64,000 nt of DNA, from the NCBI GenBank assembly GCA_023428375.1, contig JAEYYR010000002.1, positions 124,001 to 188,000 of the forward strand, in the 5' to 3' direction. Positions 51,148 through 60,370 of the stretch are shown piece after piece. Position numbers and translations under genes: made by a program. Positions within the stretch are counted from its first letter, which is position 1. Each line of letters opens with the position of its first letter. This DNA is from a bacterium (GTDB lineage Bacteria; Babelota; Babeliae; Babelales; Babelaceae). Below the pieces are notes generated by a model. It saw only the letters and a list, made by a program, of their open reading frames with translations. It was not told the origin of the DNA and ran no database searches.

Positions 51148-53232
51148 CTATTCAACGAGACCCAAGTCATCAAAATATGCTTTAGTTGATGGTGCTCGAC
51201 CAAGAAACTCTACTAAGAGTTTATCAGGTTCAATAGAACCGCCTCGTGCAAGAATAATATCTTTATAACGTTTGCCTATTTCAGGATTGGTTAATCCATA
51301 CTCCTTGATCATGCCAAATAAATCAGCGGCGTAAACTTTAGACCATTGATAGCCATAATATCCCGCACCATATCCCATTAAATGGCCAAATGATGATTCA
51401 AAATGTTCATTTGGGGTATTAGCGATATAGGGACGGGTAAATTCAGCATATTTATCTTTAATGAGTTGCACATTTTTATTTTTACCTTGCAAATAGAATG
51501 CAAGTGACAAGTAAGAGAAATATACTTGACGGAGTAACTGATCACCAGCATCAAATGTTTTTAGTTTTTGTAGTTTTTCAATAATTTCATCAGATAATGG
51601 TTCACCAGTTTTGTAGTGTTTGCTTACGCGTTTTAACATTTCTGGTTGCCACATCCAATATTCAAGCATTTGTGACGGCATTTCAACAAAATCGCGTTTT
51701 ACGCGAGTTCCTGAAAATCCGATCATTGAAGTACTGCCAAAAAGTGAATGAAGCGCGTGTCCAAATTCATGGAAGAAGGTTATTACATCATCACGTTTTA
51801 ACAATGATGGACGATCACCCGTTGGTTTTGGAAAGTTTGCAATAACAACCGCTACAGCAGGTGATTGTAATTGCGGAGTTTTGAAGGCAGGAATGATGTC
51901 AATCTGACATGCATGGTTATATTTATTTGCACGCGGATAGAGATCAAGGATGATATAACCAATTAATTTTTTTTCTAAATCATACACGCCAACAAGTGTT
52001 ACATCTTCGTGCCAAAAATCATGTGATTTGATTGGCAACTGCTCAAATTTGATAGAAAAAAATTCTTCATAAATTGAAAGCAATTGAGCGAGAGTATTAT
52101 TAAGCTCAAAATATTCTTTGATGTTTTCTTCATCAATGGTCAGATGTTCTTTTTTATACTGGTTAAGAATATATCCCCAATCCCATGGATTAAATTGACC
52201 ATTTTCTGGAGCTACCATTGTTGAAGGTAAATTTTGTTTTATTACTTCAATTTCTTGTGTCGCTTTTTTTGAACCGCGTCGTACTAATTCAGCTAAAAAT
52301 GATTCAACCGTTTCAGGATTTTTTGCCATAGCATCATCGATATTAAGATGCGCATAACTTTCAAACCCTAAAATCTTTGCTCTTTCATCACGAAGCGCTA
52401 TAACATCATTGAGCAATGCTTCATTTGCAGGATACGCGCGATTATTAAAGGCATACCATAATTTTCGGCGGGTTTCTGAATTTTTAGCATTTTGCATAAC
52501 GGCAAAGAATGTTGGATAATCCACACCTACAATATAGAGCCCTTCATCGTTTTTTTTCAGTCCGTCGATAAGGGATTGATCAACGCCATCAAGCTCTTCT
52601 TTTGTTGCGGTTATGAAACTATTGTCATTATTGATATTGGTATCAAAATTGAGCGATTTTTCTGAAAGTTCTTTCGAGTTTTTTTTCAGTAGCTCTTGTT
52701 GTTCCAGCGGTAAATTAAGACCAATCTTTTCATAGTCTCGTAATGCTTCCGTAATATAAAAATTCTCTTCATCAGAGAGAGGTTCTTTGTTGATTTCAAC
52801 AAACTTTTTGAATGCTTGATAAAGGTTTTGATTATACGTAACGTTATCGACGAGCCATTGTTGCATTTCCACAATAGCGCTATGCGCTGCAGTGCGTATC
52901 TCCTCTGAAGGATGAGTCATTTCAATAGTATGCAATATGGCAGAGGTAACCCCAATTTTGCTATATGCATAATCCAATGCGCGTACGGTATTTTCAAAAG
53001 TACGTTCTGCGTCATTAACTTTTAAAATTTCTTTAATTGAATCTTCAGTTGACTTGATTATTTCTTTCTTCTTTTTTTCAATTTCTGCAGGTGTTTTTGG
53101 AAATAATTTAATAATATCATCTACTGATTGGATCACGGGAAACTTCACTCTTGAATGACAGGTTGTACAACTAAATAATAAAATAAACGCGACAATACAA
53201 GCAAAAATGCTTATTATGATTATTGACTTCAT
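51148..53232 (-). CDS. M3-family zinc metallopeptidase (oligopeptidase), probable lipoprotein
   Basis: HEFGHALH (about 487-494) is the HExxH zinc site of M3 (thimet/oligopeptidase A) peptidases, and the rest follows the family pattern (DFVEMPSQMLEYW downstream, PAVAVVIANFPKPTGDRPSLL). ATG 53232 has GGAG at good spacing and gives 694 residues. The N-terminus has a signal sequence ending LLFSC, a plausible lipobox, so the enzyme may sit on a membrane outside the cytosol. M3 enzymes normally clip short peptides; here it could digest host-derived peptides (inference). Confidence 0.88.
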   Translation of the reverse strand: MKSIIIISIFACIVAFILLFSCTTCHSRVKFPVIQSVDDIIKLFPKTPAEIEKKKKEIIKSTEDSIKEILKVNDAERTFENTVRALDYAYSKIGVTSAILHTIEMTHPSEEIRTAAHSAIVEMQQWLVDNVTYNQNLYQAFKKFVEINKEPLSDEENFYITEALRDYEKIGLNLPLEQQELLKKNSKELSEKSLNFDTNINNDNSFITATKEELDGVDQSLIDGLKKNDEGLYIVGVDYPTFFAVMQNAKNSETRRKLWYAFNNRAYPANEALLNDVIALRDERAKILGFESYAHLNIDDAMAKNPETVESFLAELVRRGSKKATQEIEVIKQNLPSTMVAPENGQFNPWDWGYILNQYKKEHLTIDEENIKEYFELNNTLAQLLSIYEEFFSIKFEQLPIKSHDFWHEDVTLVGVYDLEKKLIGYIILDLYPRANKYNHACQIDIIPAFKTPQLQSPAVAVVIANFPKPTGDRPSLLKRDDVITFFHEFGHALHSLFGSTSMIGFSGTRVKRDFVEMPSQMLEYWMWQPEMLKRVSKHYKTGEPLSDEIIEKLQKLKTFDAGDQLLRQVYFSYLSLAFYLQGKNKNVQLIKDKYAEFTRPYIANTPNEHFESSFGHLMGYGAGYYGYQWSKVYAADLFGMIKEYGLTNPEIGKRYKDIILARGGSIEPDKLLVEFLGRAPSTKAYFDDLGLVE

Positions 53233-53301
53233 AGAAAACTCCATAAAAAATATCTATCATATTACTGTAACATCTTTCTTAGAACGATCAAAGGATACTC
53301 A

Positions 53302-54420
53302 ATGAAACGCCGATACCTTGCTCTTGGGGCGATATGCGCTTCTATAATTTTAATAAGTGGCTTATGGGTTGCACCATTACGTTATGTTAAAAATATTGTT
53401 CACGAACACACGGTACCAAGTACTATTGTTCATACCCAATATGGTGATGTTGAAATTAATGAACCGGTGTTAATTGATTTAATTAATTCTAATGGGGTAA
53501 AGCGATTAAAAAATATTCGTCAGTATGGTATTAATTATTATCTTAAAAAACCTGAAGATTATACCCGTTATGAACATTCACTTGGTGTTATGTTGCTTAT
53601 TCGACGATTTGGTGGTTCATTGACTGAACAGATTGCTGGACTATTACATGACGCATCACATACAGCATTTTCTCATTTAGGAGATTGGGTGTTTATGGAT
53701 GATTCACAAGCGGGTACTCACTCTTATCAAGATGACAAACATGTTACGATTTTGTCACGTACCGATATCCCCTATGTATTAGAAAAACATGGTTATTCTC
53801 TTGCTGATATTCATCATAAAGAGGGTGATTTTAAATTACTTGAACAAGATTTACCTGATATATGTGCTGATCGTCTAGAATATAATTTGTTTGGTGGTGT
53901 GCTTGAAAATTTAATAACTAAAGAAGAAGTTCATCAAATTCTAGATGATATGCGTTTTGAAAATGGTACATGGTATTTTGTTAACAAAGACACCGCGCGC
54001 AAATTTGCAGAAATTCCGCTTTATCATACCGTTCATGTGTGGACCTGTCCTTTTGATACGGTGACGGGTAAATGGTTGTCTGAAGCAGTTCGTCGTGCAT
54101 TTGAAATTAATTTATTTAAGAAAGAAGATTTTATATATTTAAGCGATCCTGTATTGTGGGATCTTTTAAAAGAATCTCAAGATCCAATTATTAAAGACTT
54201 ATTATTCAAAGCTTATCACGCCAATGACTTTTACGAAGTGGTTAATGATGGAACTGAAGATACGATTCTCAAATGTAAATTCAGAGGTATTGATCCTTGG
54301 GTAAAAACAGATTCAGAATTAAAGCGTTTGACTGAATTAGATCCAGAATTTGCAAAAAATTACCATGATGTTCAGGAAGTTATGAAACATGGTTGGCGTA
54401 TAAAATATCGTAATAAATAA
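53302..54420 (+). CDS. Membrane-anchored HD-domain phosphohydrolase (dNTPase/SAMHD1-like)
   Basis: Hydrophobic N-terminus (about 5-25, YLALGAICASIILISGLWVA), probably a signal anchor. The HD domain has His92 (TRYEHSLG), His116-Asp117 (LLHDASHTAFSH) and Asp190 (CADRLEY), the ligand order of dGTPase/SAMHD1-type HD enzymes. The domain is expected to hydrolyse nucleotides. An exported or anchored form is unusual, since dNTPs are cytosolic. AAGGA precedes the ATG, and a terminator follows. Confidence 0.8.
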   Translation: MKRRYLALGAICASIILISGLWVAPLRYVKNIVHEHTVPSTIVHTQYGDVEINEPVLIDLINSNGVKRLKNIRQYGINYYLKKPEDYTRYEHSLGVMLLIRRFGGSLTEQIAGLLHDASHTAFSHLGDWVFMDDSQAGTHSYQDDKHVTILSRTDIPYVLEKHGYSLADIHHKEGDFKLLEQDLPDICADRLEYNLFGGVLENLITKEEVHQILDDMRFENGTWYFVNKDTARKFAEIPLYHTVHVWTCPFDTVTGKWLSEAVRRAFEINLFKKEDFIYLSDPVLWDLLKESQDPIIKDLLFKAYHANDFYEVVNDGTEDTILKCKFRGIDPWVKTDSELKRLTELDPEFAKNYHDVQEVMKHGWRIKYRNK

Positions 54421-54423
54421 AAT

Positions 54424-54457
54424 AAAAAAGGGCGAAATTAATTTCGCCCTTTTTTAT
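54424..54457 (+). terminator. Rho-independent terminator after the HD gene
   Basis: AAAAGGGCGAAATT and AATTTCGCCCTTTT pair over 14 bp, followed by a T run. Confidence 0.85.
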
Positions 54458-54509
54458 TTCTAGTAAATGTGAGTATTATAAAATATTTATTAAAACAAGA
54501 TTGGATAGT

Positions 54510-54908
54510 ATGGATAATATTCCTCGTGTTGGTGTAGGCATTCTTGTAGAGCATGACGGTAAGGTATTACTAGGCAAACGTTTAAATAGTCATGGTGCTC
54601 ATACATGGGCTCCGCCAGGTGGTCACTTAGAATTTGGTGAAAGCATTGAAGACTGCGCAATGCGCGAATTGAAAGAAGAAACTTCTTTAGAGATTTCACA
54701 GGTGCAGTTTGAAGCGGTAACTAATGATGTTTTGTCTGAAAATAAACATTATGTGACTATCGTGATGAAAACTGCTTACAATGGTGGTTCGATAGAAATT
54801 TGTGAACCGCATAAATGTGAGGGATGGTTTTGGTTTTCATGGGATGAATTGCCAACACCATTATTCAAACCGTTTGAAACCTATGTCCTTCAAAAAAAGC
54901 TTAAATAA
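54510..54908 (+). CDS. Nudix hydrolase, MutT/NUDT15-like (132 aa)
   Basis: Nudix box G38-x5-E44-x7-R52-E-L-K-E-E-T-S-L60, with Ser in place of the last Gly. The lead-in WAPPGGHLEFGES is typical of NUDT15/MutT-like NTP pyrophosphohydrolases. Cytosolic; probably cleans up modified or surplus nucleotides. ATG 54510 is preferred over a TTG three codons earlier because the family N-terminus fits. Confidence 0.85.
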   Translation: MDNIPRVGVGILVEHDGKVLLGKRLNSHGAHTWAPPGGHLEFGESIEDCAMRELKEETSLEISQVQFEAVTNDVLSENKHYVTIVMKTAYNGGSIEICEPHKCEGWFWFSWDELPTPLFKPFETYVLQKKLK

Positions 54909-54973
54909 CGTACTAATTCTTGCTCTTGCTATTTTTATCGTGATATTTTGATGAATAGCATTAGGGAATTAGT

Positions 54974-55360
54974 ATGAAAAAATTATTGTGTCTTTTATTA
55001 ATCGCACAGGTAGTGCATGGTGCAAACCAGTTTGAAAAGTTTGTTCGCAAGAATTCTTCCAATAAATACCAGGAAATCGCGCTTCGTATTGGATGCTCTG
55101 TAGGTGCATGGGTGGTGCTCAGTTTTGGTGTTGAGCTTAATTATTATGTTGCCACCCTTTTGCGCAGAGCAAATCATGCACTCATAGATAGCTCAGTACA
55201 TTCTGCGCACATTGTTTGGGATCTTGCTACCGACGAGCCTAAGGTCATTCCGGGAAGACCATTGCAAAGAGAATCAACAGTAATAACTCTTGCAAAAATT
55301 ATAGGATATAGCGCTATTGCAGCATTGCCTGTTGGAATATGTTACTTAGCAATATCATAA
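54974..55360 (+). CDS. Small secreted/membrane protein (128 aa)
   Basis: Not recognised. Signal peptide (KKLLCLLLIAQVVHGA), a hydrophobic segment (about 38-58, IALRIGCSVGAWVVLSFGVEL) and a C-terminal one (about 108-126, IIGYSAIAALPVGICYLAI). AGGGA precedes the ATG. Confidence 0.65.
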   Translation: MKKLLCLLLIAQVVHGANQFEKFVRKNSSNKYQEIALRIGCSVGAWVVLSFGVELNYYVATLLRRANHALIDSSVHSAHIVWDLATDEPKVIPGRPLQRESTVITLAKIIGYSAIAALPVGICYLAIS

Positions 55361-55390
55361 AAAAAGGGACCGATTAAGCCGGCCCCTTAT
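55359..55390. terminator. Hairpin terminator between convergent genes
   Basis: GGGACCG pairs with CGGCCCC (one mismatch) between genes ending at 55360 (+) and 55407 (-), flanked by an A run. Confidence 0.65.
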
Positions 55391-55406
55391 ACTTTAATAA
55401 ATAATA

Positions 55407-55790
55407 TTAAGAATCTTTGGCAATGTCTTTCAGTTGCATTACGTATTCATACAAAGATGCGCCACTGAGGGTAATACCTAACAAGGTTACAAGCCCAGTG
55501 AAGGTGGTGCAAAAACCATTTCCCCAGATATTACCAAAATCACGATCAGAATATGATTTTGCGTATTCTCTTTGTAAACCTTTAGCATTTTGGATCGTAA
55601 AGTGAATGCCCAAGCAAGTAGCTCCAACAAATGTGCTGGTCAGGGTGACGCCTTTTGTTAATTTAAGGGCGGTCTTAACTTTTTTTGGTAACAATTGGTA
55701 GCATTCTTGTATTTTTTTTAAAATATTTTCATCGGCATGCATATTAGAACTGATGAGAGCTAATGTAATCAATGAAACTTTTTTTAACAT
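55407..55790 (-). CDS. Small secreted/membrane protein (127 aa)
   Basis: Not recognised. Signal peptide (KKVSLITLALISSNMHA). Two hydrophobic stretches (about 50-67, LTSTFVGATCLGIHFTI; about 95-115, FTGLVTLLGITLSGASLYEYV). AAGGA precedes the ATG. It follows the gene 55809-56240 by 18 bases, and both are probably in one operon with mnmG upstream. Confidence 0.65.
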   Translation of the reverse strand: MLKKVSLITLALISSNMHADENILKKIQECYQLLPKKVKTALKLTKGVTLTSTFVGATCLGIHFTIQNAKGLQREYAKSYSDRDFGNIWGNGFCTTFTGLVTLLGITLSGASLYEYVMQLKDIAKDS

Positions 55791-55808
55791 TACGCATCCT
55801 TTTTAACA

Positions 55809-56240
55809 CTACTTTGTTTGCGGTTCATTTTTCAAAATTATTGGATTATTTCCATAAAATAAATCTTTATAATTTTTGCCAAAATAATATAAACACCACA
55901 TGGTTAATGCTCCCATTGTAAGAGTAGAAAGACCATTTAACATCGTTACACCAAAAAAGCCCGTGGCAGTATGATGATCAAATGGATGACATGCAGGCGA
56001 AAAATCTTTAGCAAATCTGAATGCTTCTTGTGCATAATATTTGGTAGATAAGGCAAAATAGGCGGTTACTATTGTGCTCACTGAACCCAAATAACCCGAA
56101 ACAAGTAATCCCGCACTAGATTTTACTTTTGGCATAGTATAGTTATAGGTACATTTAAAAACATTTGGTTGAATTTCTGTTTCTACGCTAAATGCGTTTA
56201 AACCAATAAATGTTGTTAAAATTAAAAATAGTTTTTTCAT
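55809..56240 (-). CDS. Small secreted/membrane protein (143 aa)
   Basis: Not recognised. Signal peptide (KKLFLILTTFIGLNAFS), then two hydrophobic stretches (about 42-63, AGLLVSGYLGSVSTIVTAYFAL; about 93-115, FFGVTMLNGLSTLTMGALTMWCL) around a short His/Pro-rich loop (PACHPFDHH). Similar in plan to the next gene downstream but without clear sequence identity. Confidence 0.65.
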   Translation of the reverse strand: MKKLFLILTTFIGLNAFSVETEIQPNVFKCTYNYTMPKVKSSAGLLVSGYLGSVSTIVTAYFALSTKYYAQEAFRFAKDFSPACHPFDHHTATGFFGVTMLNGLSTLTMGALTMWCLYYFGKNYKDLFYGNNPIILKNEPQTK

Positions 56241-56257
56241 TATTTTATCTTTTCAAT

Positions 56258-58108
56258 TTATACTAAATTACAATTTTCTTTATTTGTTGCCCAATGTTCG
56301 CGCACTTTAAAAATTAAAAGCGCAATCGCAGCAGGGGTCATTCCTTGGATCAATTCTGATTGAGCAATAGATGCCGGTTTAAATCGCGCTAATTTTTGTC
56401 GCAATTCGATCGATAATCCTTGAATATCTGAATAATCAAAATTTTCTGGTATCGTTAATTCACGATAGAATTCTGACTTTTCAATTTCACGCAATTCGCG
56501 TTTAATATAAGGGCCATACAACAATTCGGCAAAAACTGACTGTATCACCCGTTCAGAAAGTTTTTCTGAAGCAGTAGTAATAATTAATTCACGAATAAAT
56601 TCAATTTCACCATTGGTGATTTTGGTCATGATGGCCGGTAAATCTTTGCGAGATTTAATGGTGGTGCTAATATCATTTACCAATTGTTTTTCATGTTCAA
56701 TTGCTTGATGCATTTCATTATTAATGAGCCCCATTTCATATGCTTTTGAACCAAGACGTGCAAAGACATTATCTTGACGTAAAATCAAGCGACGTTCTGC
56801 GCGAGAGGTGAACATGCGATATGGTTCATCAACACCAAGTGTGACTAAATCATCAATCATGATACCGATATAACCTTCGGTTCTATGCATGATGTATGCA
56901 TCTTTCCCTTGCACTTTGCGTGCAGCGTTGATACCAGCGATAATACCTTGACCAGCCGCTTCTTCATACCCGGTTGTACCGTTAATTTGTCCTGCTAAAA
57001 ATAGGCCTTCAATCTCTTTTGCTTCAAGTGAATGCTTGAGTTGATGTGGATGCACAAAATCGTATTCCACAGCATACCCAGGACGTGTAATTACTGCATT
57101 TTCAAATCCAGCAATACTTTGAATAAATTCGCGCTGTACCGGTAATGGAAGAGAAGTGGAAAGTCCGTTTGGATACATTTCATCCGATGATGCGCTTTCT
57201 GGCTCAACAAAAACATGATGTGAGTTTTTACCCGCAAAACGTGAAATTTTATCTTCAATCGAAGGGCAATAGCGAGGTGGCTTGCCTTTGATGACACCGG
57301 TGAATATCGGTGATTGTTCAAAATTTTCTTTAATAATTTGATGCGTACGCTCATTAGTATGCGTGATATAACAATCAAGTTTATGTGTCACTTTGTGGGG
57401 TGCAAATTCATACAAATAATCAAGATCATCAGATGCTTGTGGTTCCATTTTGGAAAAATCTAAGCTAGAACGCAATAAACGAGGTGGAGTACCTGTTTTA
57501 AGGCGTCCCATTTCAAGCCCCAAACCAGTTATAAAACCAGATAATGAGGTTGCAGCTTCTTCGCCTTGTCGACCAGCAGTGTAATTTTTTTGACCAACGT
57601 GAATAAGGCCATTTAAGAAGGTGCCGGTAGTAATGACGACGGCAGGAGCATGATATTCTGCGCCTTCACGAGTTCTAATACCGCTAATTACTTTTTTACC
57701 TGATTCGAGTGTGGTAGTAAGAATCTCTTCAACCATGCTGCTGATGATGGTTAAATTTTCGGTTTTTTCAAGCATTTGGCGTGCTAATTTGTTGTAGGCA
57801 TGTTTATCGATTTGAAGGCGGAGTCCTTGTACGGCTGGACCTTTACGTGTATTCAACATGCGTGCTTGAAGATAGGTTTGTGTACACAATTGTGGCATCA
57901 AACCACCAAGCGCACTTATTTCAAAAACAATATGGCCCTTGCCAATACCACCGATTGCAGGATTGCAAGGCATAAGACCAATACGATCCATATGAAGGGT
58001 GATCATTAGAGTTTTAGCACCCGCACGTGCGGATGCATATGCAGCTTCTATACCAGCGTGACCGCCACCAATAACAATAACGTCAAAAATATTCCAAGAA
58101 TTATTCAT
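56258..58108 (-). CDS. mnmG: tRNA uridine-5-carboxymethylaminomethyl modification enzyme MnmG (GidA)
   Basis: FAD enzyme that, with MnmE, modifies U34 of several tRNAs. FAD-binding DVIVIGGGHAGIEAA (9-23), PCNPAIGGIGKGH (about 48-60), GLRLQIDKHAYN, and the family stretch TGTPPRLLRSSLDF; the C-terminal MnmE-binding part is present. 616 residues is normal. Confidence 0.96.
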   Translation of the reverse strand: MNNSWNIFDVIVIGGGHAGIEAAYASARAGAKTLMITLHMDRIGLMPCNPAIGGIGKGHIVFEISALGGLMPQLCTQTYLQARMLNTRKGPAVQGLRLQIDKHAYNKLARQMLEKTENLTIISSMVEEILTTTLESGKKVISGIRTREGAEYHAPAVVITTGTFLNGLIHVGQKNYTAGRQGEEAATSLSGFITGLGLEMGRLKTGTPPRLLRSSLDFSKMEPQASDDLDYLYEFAPHKVTHKLDCYITHTNERTHQIIKENFEQSPIFTGVIKGKPPRYCPSIEDKISRFAGKNSHHVFVEPESASSDEMYPNGLSTSLPLPVQREFIQSIAGFENAVITRPGYAVEYDFVHPHQLKHSLEAKEIEGLFLAGQINGTTGYEEAAGQGIIAGINAARKVQGKDAYIMHRTEGYIGIMIDDLVTLGVDEPYRMFTSRAERRLILRQDNVFARLGSKAYEMGLINNEMHQAIEHEKQLVNDISTTIKSRKDLPAIMTKITNGEIEFIRELIITTASEKLSERVIQSVFAELLYGPYIKRELREIEKSEFYRELTIPENFDYSDIQGLSIELRQKLARFKPASIAQSELIQGMTPAAIALLIFKVREHWATNKENCNLV

Positions 58109-58396
58109 ACCATCAGCTTTATCTAAATTTATTACTAGTATAGCAGAATATCAGTTGCTTGAAATCCGGAAGCATGATGTAAACATGTGGTATTCTTGTA
58201 TTAGAAATAATCGCATGTTATCTTAAGATACATGAACAACAGATCAATCTCATATATACACTCTGAGCATGTGCCGTCACGTGATTTTTTTGCGATGACG
58301 ATTTTCTTTTCTGTCTATACTAAGCGACATATCTAATTATTTCTCACACTTCCCTGTAGTTTTTCTTTTTTTACTGTTCTTTCTAAGCAGGTTTTT
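58109..58396. other. Intergenic region between mnmG and dapF
   Basis: No gene is supported in these 288 bases. A 34-codon ORF (58232-58336, MNNRSISYIHSEH onwards) has no ribosome site and no signal sequence. No clear hairpin or RNA gene is visible. Promoters for both divergent genes must lie here, but no pair of boxes stands out. Confidence 0.5.
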
Positions 58397-59251
58397 ATGC
58401 TTAATTATTGGCTTGCACAAGGCTGTGGTAATACCTTTGTGATATTTAATTTTTTAGACAATGCTTTTGTTATTGATCAACAACTGTTACAAATCATTCG
58501 CTCCATTATTACCAAAGAAGGAGTGGACACTGCATTAATACTCATTCCTGCATCTATAAAAGCAGATTATCGTGTTATTCAAATGCTTGTATATGAACAG
58601 GATGGAAGTTTTTCTAATTTCTGCGGGAATGGTGCGCGTGCTGTTGGCGCGTTTTTATATCGTTATTATCAGGAAGTTTTTTTTGGATTGGCTTGTTCTG
58701 ATGGAATAAGAAATATACAAATAATGGCATCAGCAGAAATTTTTGTTGATATGCTTCATCCTAAATTTGAAAGCAGACATTTCAAGACGCATTCGGTGCC
58801 ATCAGAAGATTTTTTTAATGAACGTAATCTTTTTGGTATTTATTTTGAGAACTCAGTAAAGTTGTATTTTGTTGAAATAGGTGAACCACATTTAGTTACT
58901 TTTCATGCAATGTCTGATCAGACATTAGAAAGAATTGGAGAGAATTTAAATACGTTATATCGATCAATTTTTCCTGATGGAATTAATATTAATGTAGTTC
59001 ATGAAATAAATAAGACAACGCTTTTTGTGCGTACTTATGAACGCGGTGTTAATCGTATTACAAAAGCATGCGGCTCAGGTTCAATGGGTAGCGCAATAAT
59101 TACCCATGCGTTGAATAGGATAGAAACAAATAGTATTACTATTTTGATGAAGGGCGGTATGCTTCGATGTGAACTTGATCAGCAATATGATCATATTCAT
59201 ATGATAGGCGAAGCTACCATAGAATCTGACCAAAAAACATACAAAAAATAA
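58397..59251 (+). CDS. dapF: Diaminopimelate epimerase
   Basis: Converts LL- to meso-diaminopimelate for peptidoglycan and lysine. Two active-site cysteines are visible: Cys76 (NFCGNGARA) and Cys225 (TKACGSGSMGSA). YERGV (214-218) and GNTFVIFN (11-18) are the other usual blocks. It is somewhat divergent (QGCGNTFV rather than HGLGNDF). Presence of DapF with MraY and MurJ shows a meso-DAP peptidoglycan is probably made. Confidence 0.9.
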   Translation: MLNYWLAQGCGNTFVIFNFLDNAFVIDQQLLQIIRSIITKEGVDTALILIPASIKADYRVIQMLVYEQDGSFSNFCGNGARAVGAFLYRYYQEVFFGLACSDGIRNIQIMASAEIFVDMLHPKFESRHFKTHSVPSEDFFNERNLFGIYFENSVKLYFVEIGEPHLVTFHAMSDQTLERIGENLNTLYRSIFPDGININVVHEINKTTLFVRTYERGVNRITKACGSGSMGSAIITHALNRIETNSITILMKGGMLRCELDQQYDHIHMIGEATIESDQKTYKK

Positions 59252-59254
59252 CAA

Positions 59255-59285
59255 AAGGCCGATATCAAAATTTGACATCGGCCTT
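59255..59285. terminator. Bidirectional terminator after dapF
   Basis: AAGGCCGAT and ATCGGCCTT pair over 9 bp, with a further TCAAA/TTTGA inner stem, between genes ending at 59251 (+) and 59325 (-). Confidence 0.8.
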
Positions 59286-59324
59286 CAATTTTTTATACCT
59301 CCATCTCCCACAGGGGAAATGATC

Positions 59325-59879
59325 TTAAAGTTTTACAACTTTACGAACCACACGACATTGTGCGATACGATCTGCAAGTGTTTCGATCAACTTAGCTTGA
59401 CCTTCTTGCTTCAATTTCGCATCCATAAATGATTTGGTTTTAGGTGACAATAATTCAGCATCGCCTTGTAATGCAATACCCAAATCCATTGCCTTACCTT
59501 TTGCGTCTAGGCATTTTGCTCCTGATGGAGAAACCCATGACACAACGTTACCATACCATTTGGTATCGCGGAATTTAGCTTTAAGCTGGTTAAGCTTAGT
59601 GCATAAAGAGCTATATTTTGGAATGTCTTTTAATAAATCGATAATACGATTAAAGAACGCGGTAATTTCTAAATGAGGATTAGAAGCCGTAGGTTTAGAA
59701 GCATCAAACAAATCTATGAACAATTGTTCAGCTTCAGCCAAACGTTCTTGTTCTGACATTTCTTTAGCCGCTTTATAGCCAACTGCTACAGGAACTGTTG
59801 GTGCACTATACATATGTTGCGCAACTGCTGGTGAAAGCAATATTGCAGCGATAAGAGGTTTATTAAGCCATGAATGCAT
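59325..59879 (-). CDS. Secreted protein of unknown function (184 aa)
   Basis: Not recognised. From ATG 59879 (AAGGA about 9 bases upstream) the protein starts with a signal peptide (NKPLIAAILLSPAVAQHMYSA). A charged helical domain of about 160 residues follows, with Cys in SSLCTK, AKCLD and AQCRV. The frame is open 17 codons upstream, but without a ribosome site. Its promoter holds a palindromic operator-like site. Confidence 0.68.
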   Translation of the reverse strand: MHSWLNKPLIAAILLSPAVAQHMYSAPTVPVAVGYKAAKEMSEQERLAEAEQLFIDLFDASKPTASNPHLEITAFFNRIIDLLKDIPKYSSLCTKLNQLKAKFRDTKWYGNVVSWVSPSGAKCLDAKGKAMDLGIALQGDAELLSPKTKSFMDAKLKQEGQAKLIETLADRIAQCRVVRKVVKL

Positions 59880-59945
59880 ACTAAAATTCCTTGTTAGGGG
59901 ATTAATATTCTGATTTACATTACGTTTCAATACTACACGCTTTTC

Positions 59946-59973
59946 AGTATATCGATTTGATCGATAAAGTCAA
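59946..59973 (-). promoter_or_regulatory. Promoter of gene 59325-59879 with a palindrome in the spacer
   Basis: On the minus strand TTGACT (59973-59968), a 16-base spacer and TATACT (59951-59946). The spacer is almost filled by ATCGATTTGATCGAT (59951-59965), an inverted repeat whose halves are themselves palindromic. A repressor binding there would block polymerase. Confidence 0.6.
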
Positions 59974-60002
59974 AAATATCAGGCTCTGTAAACCAAGAAA
60001 TG

Positions 60003-60016
60003 TCGATTGGATCGAT
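60003..60016. promoter_or_regulatory. Second copy of the ATCGAT-type operator-like site
   Basis: TCGATTGGATCGAT differs by one base from TCGATTTGATCGAT in the promoter 50 bases away. The two sites lie between divergent genes 59325-59879 and 60101-60367. Confidence 0.45.
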
Positions 60017-60036
60017 CAATTGAAAATGTTTACATA

Positions 60037-60064
60037 TTGAATATTTTGTGGAATATGTGATACT
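60037..60064 (+). promoter_or_regulatory. Candidate promoter for the 60101-mraY operon
   Basis: TTGAAT (60037-60042), a 16-base spacer and GATACT (60059-60064), about 37 bases before the ATG. Moderate match only. Confidence 0.4.
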
Positions 60065-60100
60065 TATACACAGTAAATGTTGGAAAAAAGGACTTAAAAT

Positions 60101-60367
60101 ATGAGAAATATTATACGCGATATTTTTTACACTATAGAATGGCGTAAACAGGAAAAAGATATCTATGCATCGCTCTTTATTATGGGTGCCATACTTTCCG
60201 TAATTTTGACGTTTGTCTGCTTATTGGAGCTCTATCATGCCTGGAATCATTTAACCCATGATCGTAGGCCCACAAAAGCATTATTACATATTGGATTATT
60301 TTTATCGTGTTTAGTGTTATTAACAATAATTGCCTATGGTACCATTACACTCTATGCATGGCAGTAA
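60101..60367 (+). CDS. Small two-helix membrane protein upstream of mraY (88 aa)
   Basis: Not recognised. No cleavable signal. Two hydrophobic segments (about 25-44, LFIMGAILSVILTFVCLLEL; about 62-86, LLHIGLFLSCLVLLTIIAYGTITLYAW) with a basic loop (HDRRPTK). Four bases separate its stop from the mraY ATG, so it may assist MraY or the divisome. This is inference from position. Confidence 0.7.
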   Translation: MRNIIRDIFYTIEWRKQEKDIYASLFIMGAILSVILTFVCLLELYHAWNHLTHDRRPTKALLHIGLFLSCLVLLTIIAYGTITLYAWQ

Positions 60368-60370
60368 TCT

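Noticed and set aside
58232..58336. A 34-codon ORF between mnmG and dapF as a leader peptide
   Set aside because: It lacks a ribosome site, a signal sequence and any hairpin at its end, so nothing but an open frame supports it.
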